From: JAAXGX01 sp965221595 | GTDB lineage: Bacteria; Acidobacteriota; Vicinamibacteria; Vicinamibacterales; UBA8438 | Assembly (NCBI GenBank): GCA_965221595.1 | Contig: OZ244900.1 | Location: 868,001-932,000 of the forward strand | DNA: 64,000 nucleotides | Reading direction: 5' to 3' | In this document: positions 43,491 through 52,132 of the stretch, one piece after another | Layout: the number at the start of each line of letters is the position of its first letter | Position numbering within the stretch: position 1 is the first letter of the stretch | Position numbers and translations under genes: made by a program | Notes under the pieces: generated by a model | The model's input: the letters and a program-made list of their open reading frames with translations, nothing else | Told to the model about the DNA's origin: nothing | Databases searched by the model: none

Positions 43491-43787
43491 ATGGCCGAAG
43501 CCCGACGGATGGGCAAGTCCGAGCTCTTTTCGCACTTCGCCGAGCAGCTCGGGATCACGCGGGCCGATGCCCGCAGGTTCTTTGATGAGCTCCAGCAGTT
43601 GTCGGAGAGCGAGCTGAAGCGCTCCGGCGAGTTCGTGCTGCCGGGCATGGTGAAGCTGGTCGTGCAGAGCCGACAGAAACGGATGGGACGTAATCCGGCC
43701 ACCGGCGAGGCCATCGAGATTCCCGCCAAGACGGTCGTCAAGGCCCGCATCGCGAAGCCGCTCAAGGACTCGGTTCTGCCGAACTAG
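43491..43787 (+). CDS. hup: HU/IHF-family DNA-binding protein
   Basis: 98 residues. An AGGGGG six bases upstream decides for the ATG at 43491 over the one at 43485. The fold reads MGKSELFSHFAEQLGITRADARRFFDEL, then FVLPGMVKLVV and the DNA-clasping arm RMGRNPATGEAIEIPAKTVVK with the intercalating Pro of RNPATGE. It bends and compacts DNA as a nucleoid protein. The arm matches the HU/IHF pattern; HU and IHF cannot be told apart here. Confidence 0.9.
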   Translation: MAEARRMGKSELFSHFAEQLGITRADARRFFDELQQLSESELKRSGEFVLPGMVKLVVQSRQKRMGRNPATGEAIEIPAKTVVKARIAKPLKDSVLPN

Positions 43788-43853
43788 GGGTCCACTCGTT
43801 CGATTGAGGCCAGCTGCCGCAGGCGGTGCCGGTCCGGAGCAGATTCGCTGGCG

Positions 43854-45041
43854 ATGGCGACGAACGTCCTGATGCCGCAGCTCGGCGAGTCGATTGCGGA
43901 AGGCACCATCGTCCGCTGGAACAAGGCGGTCGGCGAGCCCGTCGACCGCGACGAGCCGCTCTTCGAGATATCGACCGACAAGGTCGACGCGGAAGTACCG
44001 TCGCCCGTCGCCGGGATTCTCACCGAGATTCGGGCGGCGGCGGGCGAAACGGTGCCCATCGACAGCATCGTCGCCGTGATCGGTCAGACCGCCGGCGACG
44101 CCGGTCCGCCGACTCCACCACCCTCCCGCGCGCCCGACGCGACGGGCGTGCAGCACGCCGGCGGCGCCGGTTCGCAGCCGTCGGTTCCCGCTGTGGCAGC
44201 TGGTACAGACGTACCGGCCACGCGCGGCCTGTCGCCGCTCGTGCGCCGGCTCGTCCGGGAACACGGCGTCGATCCGTCCGAGCTGCGGGGCAGCGGCGCC
44301 GGCGGCCGCATCACCAAGGACGACGTGCTGCAATACGTCGCACGTCGGTCGGCCGGCGGTCGGACGGAGCCGTTGACCGTCATGCGGCGGCGCATCGCCG
44401 AGCATATGGCGCTGAGCCGCCGCACGGCGGCGCACGCGCACACCGTCTTCGACGTCGACTTCACGCACGCCGCACGCCTGCGTGAGCAGCGCCGTGCCGA
44501 CTACGAACAAGCCGGGGCGAAGCTGACCTATCTGTCGTTCGTCGCCCGGGCCGTCGTCGATGCCATCGCCGAAGTGCCCATCGTCAACGCCACGCTCGAT
44601 GGCGACGCCGTCGCGTACCCGGCGGACGTTGGCCTGGGCATCGCCGTGGCACTCGAGGACGGGTTGATCGTGCCGGTCATCGAGCGGGCGCAGGCGCTGA
44701 GCGTCCTCGATCTCAGCCGGGCAATCGCCGATCTGGCAGACCGGGCGCGCACCAGGCGCCTGACACCCGACGACGTCGCGGGCGGCACGTTCACCATCAC
44801 CAACCACGGGTCGTTCGGCTCGATTCTGGGGACACCCATCATCAACCAGCCGCAGCTCGCCATTCTGGGCGTGGGTGCGGTGGGGAAGCGGCCGGTGGCC
44901 GTCGGCGACGCGGTCGAGGTGCGCTTGCGCGCCTACCTGACGCTGGGCTTCGATCACCGGATCATCGACGGAGCGGTCGCGGACCGGTTCATGGCCGCGG
45001 TCGCGCGCGGGATCGAGCAGTTCGACGAGAGCCTCTTGTAA
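43854..45041 (+). CDS. 2-oxo acid dehydrogenase E2 (dihydrolipoamide acyltransferase)
   Basis: 395 residues. A lipoyl domain (FEISTDKVDAEVPSP, with the lipoylated Lys) is followed by a Pro/Ala linker, an E1/E3-binding domain (LSPLVRRLVREHGVDPSEL) and the CAT domain ending in LGFDHRIIDGAVAD with the catalytic His-Asp. It transfers acyl groups from E1 to CoA in the branched-chain, pyruvate or 2-oxoglutarate complex; the exact complex is unclear as no E1 or E3 gene is here. lipB, which supplies the lipoate, follows after 12 bp. Confidence 0.9.
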   Translation: MATNVLMPQLGESIAEGTIVRWNKAVGEPVDRDEPLFEISTDKVDAEVPSPVAGILTEIRAAAGETVPIDSIVAVIGQTAGDAGPPTPPPSRAPDATGVQHAGGAGSQPSVPAVAAGTDVPATRGLSPLVRRLVREHGVDPSELRGSGAGGRITKDDVLQYVARRSAGGRTEPLTVMRRRIAEHMALSRRTAAHAHTVFDVDFTHAARLREQRRADYEQAGAKLTYLSFVARAVVDAIAEVPIVNATLDGDAVAYPADVGLGIAVALEDGLIVPVIERAQALSVLDLSRAIADLADRARTRRLTPDDVAGGTFTITNHGSFGSILGTPIINQPQLAILGVGAVGKRPVAVGDAVEVRLRAYLTLGFDHRIIDGAVADRFMAAVARGIEQFDESLL

Positions 45042-45053
45042 ACGAGGTCGGTC

Positions 45054-45755
45054 ATGACCGCGGACGGCGGGAGGCTCCCCCTCGAGGTGCGGCGGCTCGG
45101 GACCGTGCCTTACGGGGAGGGCCTGGCGCTGCAGCGACGGCTGGTCGCCGAACGCCAGGCGGGCCGCACGCCGGACCTGCTGCTCCTGCTGCAGCATTCC
45201 CACGTCGTCAGCCTGGGCGTCGCCGCGCAGCGCAGCCGCGCCAACATCCTTGCGTCCGCGGACGAGCTCGCGCGGCGCGGCGTGGACGTGCACGAGGCGC
45301 CGCGCGGCGGCGACGTCACCTACCACGGCCCCGGGCAGCTCGTCGGCTACCCGATTCTCGACTTGCGCCCCGACCGCTGCGACGTCCACCGCTACGTCCG
45401 CGACCTCGAGGAGGTGCTCATCCGGGCCGCCGCCGCCTTCGGCGTCGCGGCCGGCCGGGTCGGCGGCCTGACGGGCGTGTGGGTGGGGGACGACAAGCTG
45501 GCGGCCATCGGCGTGCGGCTGTCGCGCTGGGTCACCAGCCACGGCTTCGCGCTGAACGTCGAGACGGACCTCGACTACTTCAGCCTGATCCGCCCCTGCG
45601 GCATCCGCGGCCGAGGCGTCACTTCGCTGGCCGTACTGACCGGCCGGCACCTGGCCGTGGGCGACGTCGAGCCGGTGCTGGTGCGGGAGTTCGCCGAGGT
45701 GTTCGGCCGCGCGCCCGTCCGCGGCGCCGACTCTCCGGGCGGCGGCTTCCACTAG
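45054..45755 (+). CDS. lipB: lipoyl(octanoyl) transferase LipB
   Basis: 233 residues with a GAGGTC ribosome site. Motifs: LLLQHSHVVSLG, PRGGDVTYHGPGQLVGYPILDL, KLAAIGVRLSRWVTSHGFALNV and LIRPCGIRG with the catalytic Cys. It moves octanoate from ACP to the lipoyl lysine of E2 and H proteins. It is directly behind an E2 gene, its own substrate, so the pair is functionally coherent. Confidence 0.94.
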   Translation: MTADGGRLPLEVRRLGTVPYGEGLALQRRLVAERQAGRTPDLLLLLQHSHVVSLGVAAQRSRANILASADELARRGVDVHEAPRGGDVTYHGPGQLVGYPILDLRPDRCDVHRYVRDLEEVLIRAAAAFGVAAGRVGGLTGVWVGDDKLAAIGVRLSRWVTSHGFALNVETDLDYFSLIRPCGIRGRGVTSLAVLTGRHLAVGDVEPVLVREFAEVFGRAPVRGADSPGGGFH

Positions 45756-45820
45756 AATTAGAGATAGACGGGCTGCGCTCCAACCGGGAACGTCCAGAAC
45801 GGTGTTGGGATTGAGTTAAG

Positions 45821-46023
45821 GTGAAGCGGGTGGCGCTTGAGGCGTTGCGGGGGAGCGGACGGTGCAGCAGATCGCCGCTCGGCACGAGGTGCATCCGAAC
45901 CAGGTGAGCACGTGGAAGCGTCGAGCCATCGAGATCTTCGGCGGCGGCAGAGCGTCTCGCCAAATCGGAACACGAGGCGACGGTCCGGGACCTACACGCC
46001 CCGTAGAAATGGCAACTGAATAA
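45821..46023 (+). pseudogene. IS3-family OrfA remnant
   Basis: The helix-turn-helix core reads VQQIAARHEVHPNQVSTWKRRAIEIFGGG in one frame; the preceding VALEALRG lies in another, so there is a frameshift near 45855. A later shift is indicated by AKSEHEATVRDLHA in a third frame, and the frame ends at TAA about 46023. It is broken and has no partner OrfB here. Confidence 0.65.
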
Positions 46024-46170
46024 GGAACTTCTGTGACTACGTGAAAAGGAACTCCCCAGATCTTTGTCAACCCATCAGCTTTGGGGTTCTCCTATGTGAG
46101 TGTTCCTAAGCTGTCGGGCAGGATCTGGCCGGACCTGCAGGTGCCGCGCCATCTGCCGGCCGCGCCAGCC

Positions 46171-46228
46171 GTGCGGCTCACACGGATCCATCAACCTACT
46201 CTCAAGCACCGACGAAAGAGAGCCGCAC
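46171..46228. repeat. 9-bp inverted repeat with 40-nt loop
   Basis: GTGCGGCTC at 46171-46179 and its exact complement GAGCCGCAC at 46220-46228. It may be an IS end pair or a MITE-like scar beside the HNH gene. Confidence 0.4.
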
Positions 46229-46252
46229 ACCGTGACTTTTTCGGGTTAGGAG

Positions 46253-47362
46253 TTGCCCGAGTTGCCCACATGTATCTATTGCCGCAACGACGCCGACAGC
46301 CGCGAACACTGGATTCCTCGTGGGCTTGGGACATTTCGAGGCAACACAACACTAGCGAATCAAGTATGCCGGGACTGCAACAACCGTTTAGGATCTCTCG
46401 ATGAAGAGTTGATCCGAACCGGGCATACCGGCTTCCTTCGGAGTCTGCTCGGCGTTCGGGGTCGCCACCGGGCGCCGAGCGCTAGTCCGTTTCAGTACAG
46501 GGCAATGCAGGCGGAGCAACCCACGACGATGATGATGCCTGCGGTTGGTCGCAGTCACCAGACCCAGAGTGAGGTCTATACGGATTCGGAAGGTCAACCA
46601 GTCGCTCGACCAATTCGGCAGGTAGTGCTCGAGATGCCGGATGGAAGTATGCAATCCGTGCCGTTCCCGCGCTGCTGGACAGTCGACGAGCTGAAGACGG
46701 CAGTTGTTAATCGTAGGTTGGAAAAGGGAACGCCCCGGGAACTGTATCTCGAAGACGATGAGGTCTTCACCAATCAGGACGCGCCGAACGCGCTCCAGAT
46801 CAGGACTCTGCTTAGCTCTGTGTTCAGCGGAGAATTTCGCGTACGCGTCTACAGAGGCGAAGGAGAGCGTACGCAGAGTCGGCTGGTGATGAAGGCTGGC
46901 ATCAACACGACATATCTGCGCGCCGTCGCGAAGGTAGCGTTTCACTACTTCCTGTGGGCGTGCCCGATCTTGAGAGGTGACGATCCAGCGTTTGCCGAGA
47001 TACGTGCCTTCATCACGGATGGTACTGGCAACTGTAGGGATCTTGTTCAGCTCGATGTGCCGCCGTTCCTGCCGGTATTCGAGCAGGGCGATCTATATCG
47101 AACAAGTCACTTCTTCCATTCCACCCTCACACGCGATGAGGCAAGGGCGTTTGTCCAGTTCTTTGTCGGTCCATTTGGATCGCCACCGCTCGCGATGGTT
47201 CACTTGGCCGCACACCCATTGATTATCGACGGGTCGTTCTTCACCTGTCATCAGGCATGTTACTTCGCGGATGGTTTCGACGACCAGGGGCACCAAGGTG
47301 AACTCGTCACGATCGATACATGGAAACGAAGGATCGTGATGCCGCTATTGCCGGGTGACTGA
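46253..47362 (+). CDS. HNH-like treble-clef protein, horizontally acquired
   Basis: 369 residues from a TTG right after a GGAG (a second TTG at 46262 has better spacing). Residues 5-55 form an HNH_5-type treble clef: CIYCRNDADSREHWIPRGLG, then QVCRDCNNRLGSLDEELIR. Two CxxC pairs and the EHWIP block suggest a nuclease-type zinc fold. The remaining 300 residues match nothing I know. Base composition is clearly less GC-rich than all neighbours, and IS remnants flank it, so recent transfer is likely. Its tail overlaps the convergent gene by 18 bp. Confidence 0.65.
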   Translation: MPELPTCIYCRNDADSREHWIPRGLGTFRGNTTLANQVCRDCNNRLGSLDEELIRTGHTGFLRSLLGVRGRHRAPSASPFQYRAMQAEQPTTMMMPAVGRSHQTQSEVYTDSEGQPVARPIRQVVLEMPDGSMQSVPFPRCWTVDELKTAVVNRRLEKGTPRELYLEDDEVFTNQDAPNALQIRTLLSSVFSGEFRVRVYRGEGERTQSRLVMKAGINTTYLRAVAKVAFHYFLWACPILRGDDPAFAEIRAFITDGTGNCRDLVQLDVPPFLPVFEQGDLYRTSHFFHSTLTRDEARAFVQFFVGPFGSPPLAMVHLAAHPLIIDGSFFTCHQACYFADGFDDQGHQGELVTIDTWKRRIVMPLLPGD

Positions 47363-48232
47363 CGCGGCCCGGTCCCGGCCGACCTGGAGCGCGGTATCGA
47401 GCTGCACCTGCTCCTGCACGGTGAGCGACGGTTCGAGGATGCGGGTCACGCCGCCAGCGCCGAGCTCTACCGGAACGGCGGCCACCGTCCCGCGTACCCC
47501 CAGCTCGCCGTCCAGGACGGTGAAGCAGGGCACCGCGCGCGGTGCCGCGCCGGCGGCCACGGCTTCGCAGACGCGTGCCGTCACCGAGGCCAGCGTGTAC
47601 GGTCCCGGCGGCCAGACCAGCCGCGCCCGGTCGCGCAGCCGCGCGAGGCGCGGGGGTGCCAGCAGGTGGCTCAAGGGCGCGCCGCGCGCGGTCGCTGCGC
47701 TCCAGGGGACCACGAGATGGTCGGGCGGTACGCCCAGCACTCCCAGCGACACGTCGGCGGGGGAACAGCGCAGCTCCAGTGCCACGATGGCGCGCAGCGC
47801 CGACTGCAGCGCCGCCGGCGCCGTGCCCAGCACCTGGCGCCGCGGCATGCCGAGCTCGGCGACCGCCCGGCCGACGAGGCGGCAGTGGGCGACGCCGGCG
47901 CACACGCAGACTGCGTGGCGGGCGAGGACGCGCAGGCGCCGCAGCGTCGCCAGGGCGGCGTCGTCTCCGCCGGCGGTCGCCTGCGGTTCGTCCGCCGGTC
48001 CGGCCACCACGACGACATCCGCCCCGCAGGCCGCCTCGAGGTCGTCGTGCGCCGTGATCTCCGTGTGGAAGCCTTCGACCGCCCCCGCCTGCTGAATGTC
48101 GAGCACTTTGCCCGCTGCGACGCCCCCGGTGGGGTCGATGAGCCGCACCGCCAGGCAGCGGCCGCGCCCCGCGAGCTTGTGCGTGATGGAGCCGCCGAGC
48201 GCATCGGCCCCGACGACGGCGACGACTGGCAT
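47345..48232 (-). CDS. malate/lactate-dehydrogenase-like protein, probably non-catalytic
   Basis: 295 residues with an overall MDH outline: VVAVVGADALGGSITHKLAGRG (degenerate Rossmann loop), VRLIDPTGGVAAGKVLDIQQAG, VLGTAPAALQSALRAIVALEL, and VLGVPPDHLVVPWSAATARG. Expected catalytic parts are changed: the substrate-loop Arg, the NP(V/A)D Asn, the Asp-Arg pair of LDSARFR, and the GxHGD His are all absent. It may be a regulatory or structural pseudoenzyme. TAGAAT lies seven bases before the ATG. Confidence 0.7.
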   Translation of the reverse strand: MPVVAVVGADALGGSITHKLAGRGRCLAVRLIDPTGGVAAGKVLDIQQAGAVEGFHTEITAHDDLEAACGADVVVVAGPADEPQATAGGDDAALATLRRLRVLARHAVCVCAGVAHCRLVGRAVAELGMPRRQVLGTAPAALQSALRAIVALELRCSPADVSLGVLGVPPDHLVVPWSAATARGAPLSHLLAPPRLARLRDRARLVWPPGPYTLASVTARVCEAVAAGAAPRAVPCFTVLDGELGVRGTVAAVPVELGAGGVTRILEPSLTVQEQVQLDTALQVGRDRAASVTRQ

Positions 48233-48238
48233 TCGCGG

Positions 48239-48245
48239 TATTCTA
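48239..48245. promoter_or_regulatory. symmetric -10 pair for divergent genes
   Basis: Plus strand TATTCT at 48239-48244, minus strand TAGAAT at 48245-48240: the two share bases. The minus-strand element ends 7 nt before the MDH-like ATG at 48232; the plus-strand one ends 11 nt before the SDR ATG at 48256. Confidence 0.45.
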
Positions 48246-48255
48246 GTGGACGCCC

Positions 48256-48996
48256 ATGAACACTCCAGCGGCCCTGGCAGGCCGTGCGGCGGTGGTCACC
48301 GGCGGGTCCCGCGGCATCGGCGCCGCGATTGCCGCCGCGCTGATCTCGCGCGGCATCGATGTCCTCGTGTGCGGGCGCTCGGCGGAGGCGCTGGCTGACA
48401 GGCGCGCCGCGGCCGCGGCGGTTGCCGGCGGCGTGGCCGCGCCCGGCCGGTTCGAGATCTTGCAGGCCGACGTGCGCGACCCGGCGCAGGCGCGGATGCT
48501 CGTCGAGCGCGCCGTGGTGCTGTTCGGCGGGCTCGACATCCTGGTCAACAACGCCGGTGTCAGCCGGTTCAACGAGCTGGCCTCGCTGTCCGACGACGAA
48601 TGGCGCGAGATCGTGGAAACCAACCTCGGCGGGGTCTTCCACTGCTGCCGGGCCGCGGTTCCTGTGCTGCGCCGGCGCGGCGGCGGCTGGATTGTCAACA
48701 TCAGCAGCCTGGCGGGCTCGCACCCGTTCGCTGGTGCTGCGGCCTACTGCGCGTCGAAAGCGGGCGTCAACGCGCTCAGCGAGGCGCTGATGCAGGAGGT
48801 GCGCCACGACGGGATCCGGGTCTGCTGCGTGGCGCCCGGCTCGGTCGACACCCGCTTCGCCGGCGACACGCCCGCCGACACGAGCTGGAAGCTGACGGAC
48901 GGCGACGTGGCGCGCGTCGTGGTCGATCTGCTGCAGCACGACCCGCGCAGCCTGCCCAGCCGCGTCGAGATCAGGCCGGCGCGTCCCCGCAGGTAG
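48256..48996 (+). CDS. short-chain dehydrogenase/reductase
   Basis: 246 residues, classical SDR. The NADP(H)-type loop is VVTGGSRGIGAAIA, then LVNNAGVSRF, NISSLAGSHPFAGAAAYCASKAGVNALS with the catalytic Ser-Tyr-Lys, and CVAPGSVDT. It is a soluble NAD(P)-dependent oxidoreductase of unknown substrate, nearest in look to 3-oxoacyl-ACP reductase-like members. It is divergent from the MDH-like gene, and its tail overlaps the FHA gene by 26 bp. Confidence 0.88.
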   Translation: MNTPAALAGRAAVVTGGSRGIGAAIAAALISRGIDVLVCGRSAEALADRRAAAAAVAGGVAAPGRFEILQADVRDPAQARMLVERAVVLFGGLDILVNNAGVSRFNELASLSDDEWREIVETNLGGVFHCCRAAVPVLRRRGGGWIVNISSLAGSHPFAGAAAYCASKAGVNALSEALMQEVRHDGIRVCCVAPGSVDTRFAGDTPADTSWKLTDGDVARVVVDLLQHDPRSLPSRVEIRPARPRR

Positions 48997-49306
48997 CGCC
49001 CGGTTCGACTGCCACCGACAGCTCGCAGCGTCCGAGCCGCAGCCCGTCCCCGGCCCGCAGCGGCGCCTGCGTTACCCGCTCCCCGTTCACGTACGTGCCG
49101 TTGGTGCTGTGCAGGTCCTCGACGGTCAGCCTGGTGTCGCTCGCGGACAGTCTGCAGTGCACGCGGGAGACGAGCGGAGAGTCGATCACGAAGTCGGCGC
49201 GTGGGTTGCGGCCGATGGTGCGGGAGGTGCCCGCCGGCAGGCGCATGACCACGGGCGGGTCGTCCGAGCACAGCATCCAGACGGCGCGCGACTCCGCCAC
49301 GGGCAC
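48971..49306 (-). CDS. FHA-domain protein
   Basis: 111 residues, essentially one forkhead-associated domain: RTIGRNPRADFVIDSPLVSRVHCRLS and LTVEDLHSTNGTYVNGERV. Such domains bind phosphothreonine peptides. No kinase is adjacent. It starts 11 bp after the alpha/beta hydrolase's frame region on the same strand, and its C-terminus is antisense to the SDR end. Confidence 0.85.
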   Translation of the reverse strand: MPVAESRAVWMLCSDDPPVVMRLPAGTSRTIGRNPRADFVIDSPLVSRVHCRLSASDTRLTVEDLHSTNGTYVNGERVTQAPLRAGDGLRLGRCELSVAVEPGATCGDAPA

Positions 49307-49317
49307 CTGGCTCCCGG

Positions 49318-51024
49318 CTAACGCCGGTCGGCGGGTACGACCCGGCCCATCCAGTCGACGAGGACGGCGATGACCTCCGCGGCCACCCGGCGGTCGAGCA
49401 ACCCGCTGTAGTCGTCGACGGTCGGCGTCCCGGCCGGGAGCAGGCGGTGATCGATACCCGGCAGCCTGACGAGCTCTACCGTGGCCTCGCGACGCTCGCG
49501 GGCCTCGGCCAGTGCCAGCAGCCGGTCGGCGTGCTGCACCGGGATCTCCGCGTCGGCCTCGCCGTGCAGGATGAGTGCCGGCTGGCGCGTCCGTCGCACG
49601 ACGTCGGCCGGATCGAACTCCAGGAAGGTGCGGAACCAGCGCGTGTCGGCGCGCTCGCGCAGGGCCTCGGGGATTTCCTCCCAGGCGCCCTCGTCCAGTA
49701 CGGCCGCGATGATGCGGGTCTGCAGGGCGATCTGCTCGTCGCGCTCGGAATCGGGGATCCCGAGCCGGGCGAGGCGGTTGCGCTGGCGTTCGAGTACCAG
49801 CTCCGCGCCCGGCACGCCAGGCGCCGCGAGCAGGGCGAACGCGTCGATGGCGCGCTGGCGGCGCGCCGCCTCGAGTGCAATCCAGCCCCCCTCGCCGTGG
49901 GCGACCACGACGATGCGGTCGCGGTCGACGTCGTCGCGCCGCTCCAGGTAACGCACCATCGTGCGGACGTCATCGGCGTACTCCTCGACGCCCGCCGACT
50001 CCGGCCGCCCGCCGCTCTGGCCCATCCCGCGCTTGTCGTAGCGCAGCACCAGGTAGCCGGCGTCGGCCAGGCCGGCAGCCAGCTCCGCATAGATGGGGAT
50101 GCCGCCCAGGTTCTCGTCGCGGTCGACCAGGCCGGTCCCGGGCACGAGCAGCACCGCCGGCCAGCCGTCCGTGGGCGGCTCGCTGCCGGCTGGCGCGGTG
50201 ACGCTGGCCGCCAGGCTGAACCCCCGCGCGGGGACCCGCACCTCGGTGTCGCCCGGGTTCCGGGTGCCGGTCAGGCGTGTCGACACGAGCGCCAGATCCT
50301 GCCGCGCGATGTCCAGCTGGACGGCTGGGAGGTGCACCCGCAGCAGGCGGTGGTCCTCGTCGATCCAGATGTCGCCCTCCAGCCGCCTCTCGCCGTACTC
50401 GAACACCGTGTCGTAGATGCTCGCCGACACGGGGCCCTGCGCGGTCTGGATCACCTGGCTGCCCACGCCCCGCACGGCCGCCGCCACCTCGCGGCGCGGC
50501 GCGACGTAGACCGGTATCCGATCGCCGGGCGCGCTCCCGCCCAGCCGGGCCGCCAGGGCCTCGTACGCCCCGAAGAAGAAGTCGGGCAGCAGCACGGCGT
50601 CGGCCGCCACCGGCAACGTGCTGCTCAGCCGATCCGCGCCCTGCTGCACGTCGTTGGTGGCGGTGCCGCCCGCGAAGTCGGCCTCGAGCCGGTACGTGGT
50701 TCCGTTGCGCACGCTGTCGATGGCCAGTCGGCGCGGCTGCCACGCCGCGTCGTACTCCGCCTCGAACGCGCGGATGTCGAGATCGATGGGCGGCCCAATC
50801 TGCCCGATCGATTCGATGCGCCAGCCCGTCTCGGTGCGCGAGACGGCAACACGCTCGACCCCCACCGGCACGGAGCGCGCGAACACCGTGAAGATGGCCC
50901 CACCCTCGCCCGGCGCGCCGGGCGCCGGAGCCTGGGCGCCGGTGCCCGCGGCCAGCGTCGACAGGATGAGAACGACCCACGGCAGGGTCCGGCGGGCGCG
51001 GCAGATCTGCACGACTTTCAGCAT
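49318..51024 (-). CDS. exported alpha/beta hydrolase
   Basis: 568 residues from the ATG at 51024. A signal peptide (LPWVVLILSTLAAGTGAQ) precedes an N-terminal beta-rich region of about 240 residues. The hydrolase half starts AVLLVPGTGLVDRDENLG and has the nucleophile elbow VVVAHGEGGWIALEA, where the Ser is replaced by Glu (GxExG) as in other S9-like variants. It ends ALILHGEADAEIPVQHADRL (Asp) and GIDHRLLP (His). Likely a secreted esterase or peptidase-like protein, but the non-Ser elbow leaves activity open. Confidence 0.75.
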   Translation of the reverse strand: MLKVVQICRARRTLPWVVLILSTLAAGTGAQAPAPGAPGEGGAIFTVFARSVPVGVERVAVSRTETGWRIESIGQIGPPIDLDIRAFEAEYDAAWQPRRLAIDSVRNGTTYRLEADFAGGTATNDVQQGADRLSSTLPVAADAVLLPDFFFGAYEALAARLGGSAPGDRIPVYVAPRREVAAAVRGVGSQVIQTAQGPVSASIYDTVFEYGERRLEGDIWIDEDHRLLRVHLPAVQLDIARQDLALVSTRLTGTRNPGDTEVRVPARGFSLAASVTAPAGSEPPTDGWPAVLLVPGTGLVDRDENLGGIPIYAELAAGLADAGYLVLRYDKRGMGQSGGRPESAGVEEYADDVRTMVRYLERRDDVDRDRIVVVAHGEGGWIALEAARRQRAIDAFALLAAPGVPGAELVLERQRNRLARLGIPDSERDEQIALQTRIIAAVLDEGAWEEIPEALRERADTRWFRTFLEFDPADVVRRTRQPALILHGEADAEIPVQHADRLLALAEARERREATVELVRLPGIDHRLLPAGTPTVDDYSGLLDRRVAAEVIAVLVDWMGRVVPADRR

Positions 51025-51045
51025 ATCATTTGAGGCGCCGCCGCC

Positions 51046-52101
51046 ATGCTGCTCGACCACTACCGCACCCTGCGCCGGGCCGCCGGCGTCCTGGAGCGCG
51101 CCACGCGCGCCTGCATCGCCATCGAGGGCGCCGACCGCGCGGAGTACCTGCAGGGGCTGCTGAGCAACGACGTGGCGGCGCTCGCGCCGGGGGGCGGCTG
51201 CTACGCGGCCTATCTGACGCCGCAGGGCCGGCTCATCGCCGACATGGACGTGTTCAACCTCGGCGACCGGCTGCTCCTGGACGTGGACGCCAGCGTCAGG
51301 GCGCTGCTGGTCGAGCGCCTCGGCGAGCTGATCTTCGCCGAGGACGCGACCGTCACCGACTGCAGCGAGTCGCGCGTCGGCTACGACGTACACGGCCCCG
51401 CGGCCCTGGACGTCGCGGCCGCCGCCCTCGACGCGCTGGGCATCGCCTGCGACATGCCGGCCGGCGTGCGCGGCCTCGAGCCCCACGACTGCTGCAGTGC
51501 GGCCGCGGCGGGCGAGCCGGCGGTCGTCCTGCGGACCGACGCCCTCGGCGAGCCGGGTGTGGCGGTCGTCGTTCCCCGCGAGCACAGCACGGCACTGCAC
51601 GGGGCTCTGCTGGCGGCCGGCGGCGCCGACGTCGACCCTGCGGCGGCGGAGACGGTGCGCGTCGAGTCGGGGCGGCCCCGGTTTCCGGTCGACATGGACG
51701 GCGAGACGATCCCCCTGGAGGCCGGCATCGAGGACCGGGCGATCAGCTTCACGAAGGGCTGTTATGTCGGCCAGGAGGTTATCGTGCGCATCCTGCACCG
51801 GGGTGCCGGGCGCGTGGCGAAACGGCTCGTCGGCCTCGCGCTCGGTCCCGCGGGGGGCGGCGACGGGACGGTTCCTGAGCGCGGCGCCGTGGTGCGGCAC
51901 CGCGGCGAACAGGTGGGGCGCGTCACCAGCGCGGTGGCCTCGCCCGCCCTGGGACGGGTCATCGCCCTGGGCTACCTGTCGCGCGAACTGGCCGCGCCGG
52001 GCACGCCGGTGGAAGTCGACCTGCCGGGCGGACCGCGAGGGGGCGTCGTCAGCGCCACGCCGTTCGTCGAGCCCGCATCCACCGCTGCCCGGGACGCCTG
52101 A
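51046..52101 (+). CDS. ygfZ: YgfZ/GcvT-like Fe-S cluster repair protein
   Basis: 351 residues. A GcvT-like fold with the YgfZ signature KGCYVGQEVIVRILHRG near 240-256; early IEGADRAEYLQGLLSNDV and GRLIADMDVFNL are typical. It is a folate-binding protein that helps maintain [4Fe-4S] enzymes such as MiaB. The family-defining Cys of KGCYxGQE is present. Its start may be driven by TATCAT at 51024-51029 opposite the hydrolase ATG. Confidence 0.9.
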   Translation: MLLDHYRTLRRAAGVLERATRACIAIEGADRAEYLQGLLSNDVAALAPGGGCYAAYLTPQGRLIADMDVFNLGDRLLLDVDASVRALLVERLGELIFAEDATVTDCSESRVGYDVHGPAALDVAAAALDALGIACDMPAGVRGLEPHDCCSAAAAGEPAVVLRTDALGEPGVAVVVPREHSTALHGALLAAGGADVDPAAAETVRVESGRPRFPVDMDGETIPLEAGIEDRAISFTKGCYVGQEVIVRILHRGAGRVAKRLVGLALGPAGGGDGTVPERGAVVRHRGEQVGRVTSAVASPALGRVIALGYLSRELAAPGTPVEVDLPGGPRGGVVSATPFVEPASTAARDA

Positions 52102-52132
52102 GGCCGCCGCCGATCGCCGCCGCTACCGCGTT

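Larger units (their letters stand above)
45756..46252. other. IS-scarred intergenic region
   Basis: No intact gene. It contains the IS3 orfA remnant, an inverted repeat and a shift to lower GC before the HNH-like gene. Confidence 0.5.

Noticed and set aside
49318..51900. 860-codon extension of the alpha/beta hydrolase
   Set aside because: The part before 51024 is antisense to ygfZ; the signal peptide begins at 51024.
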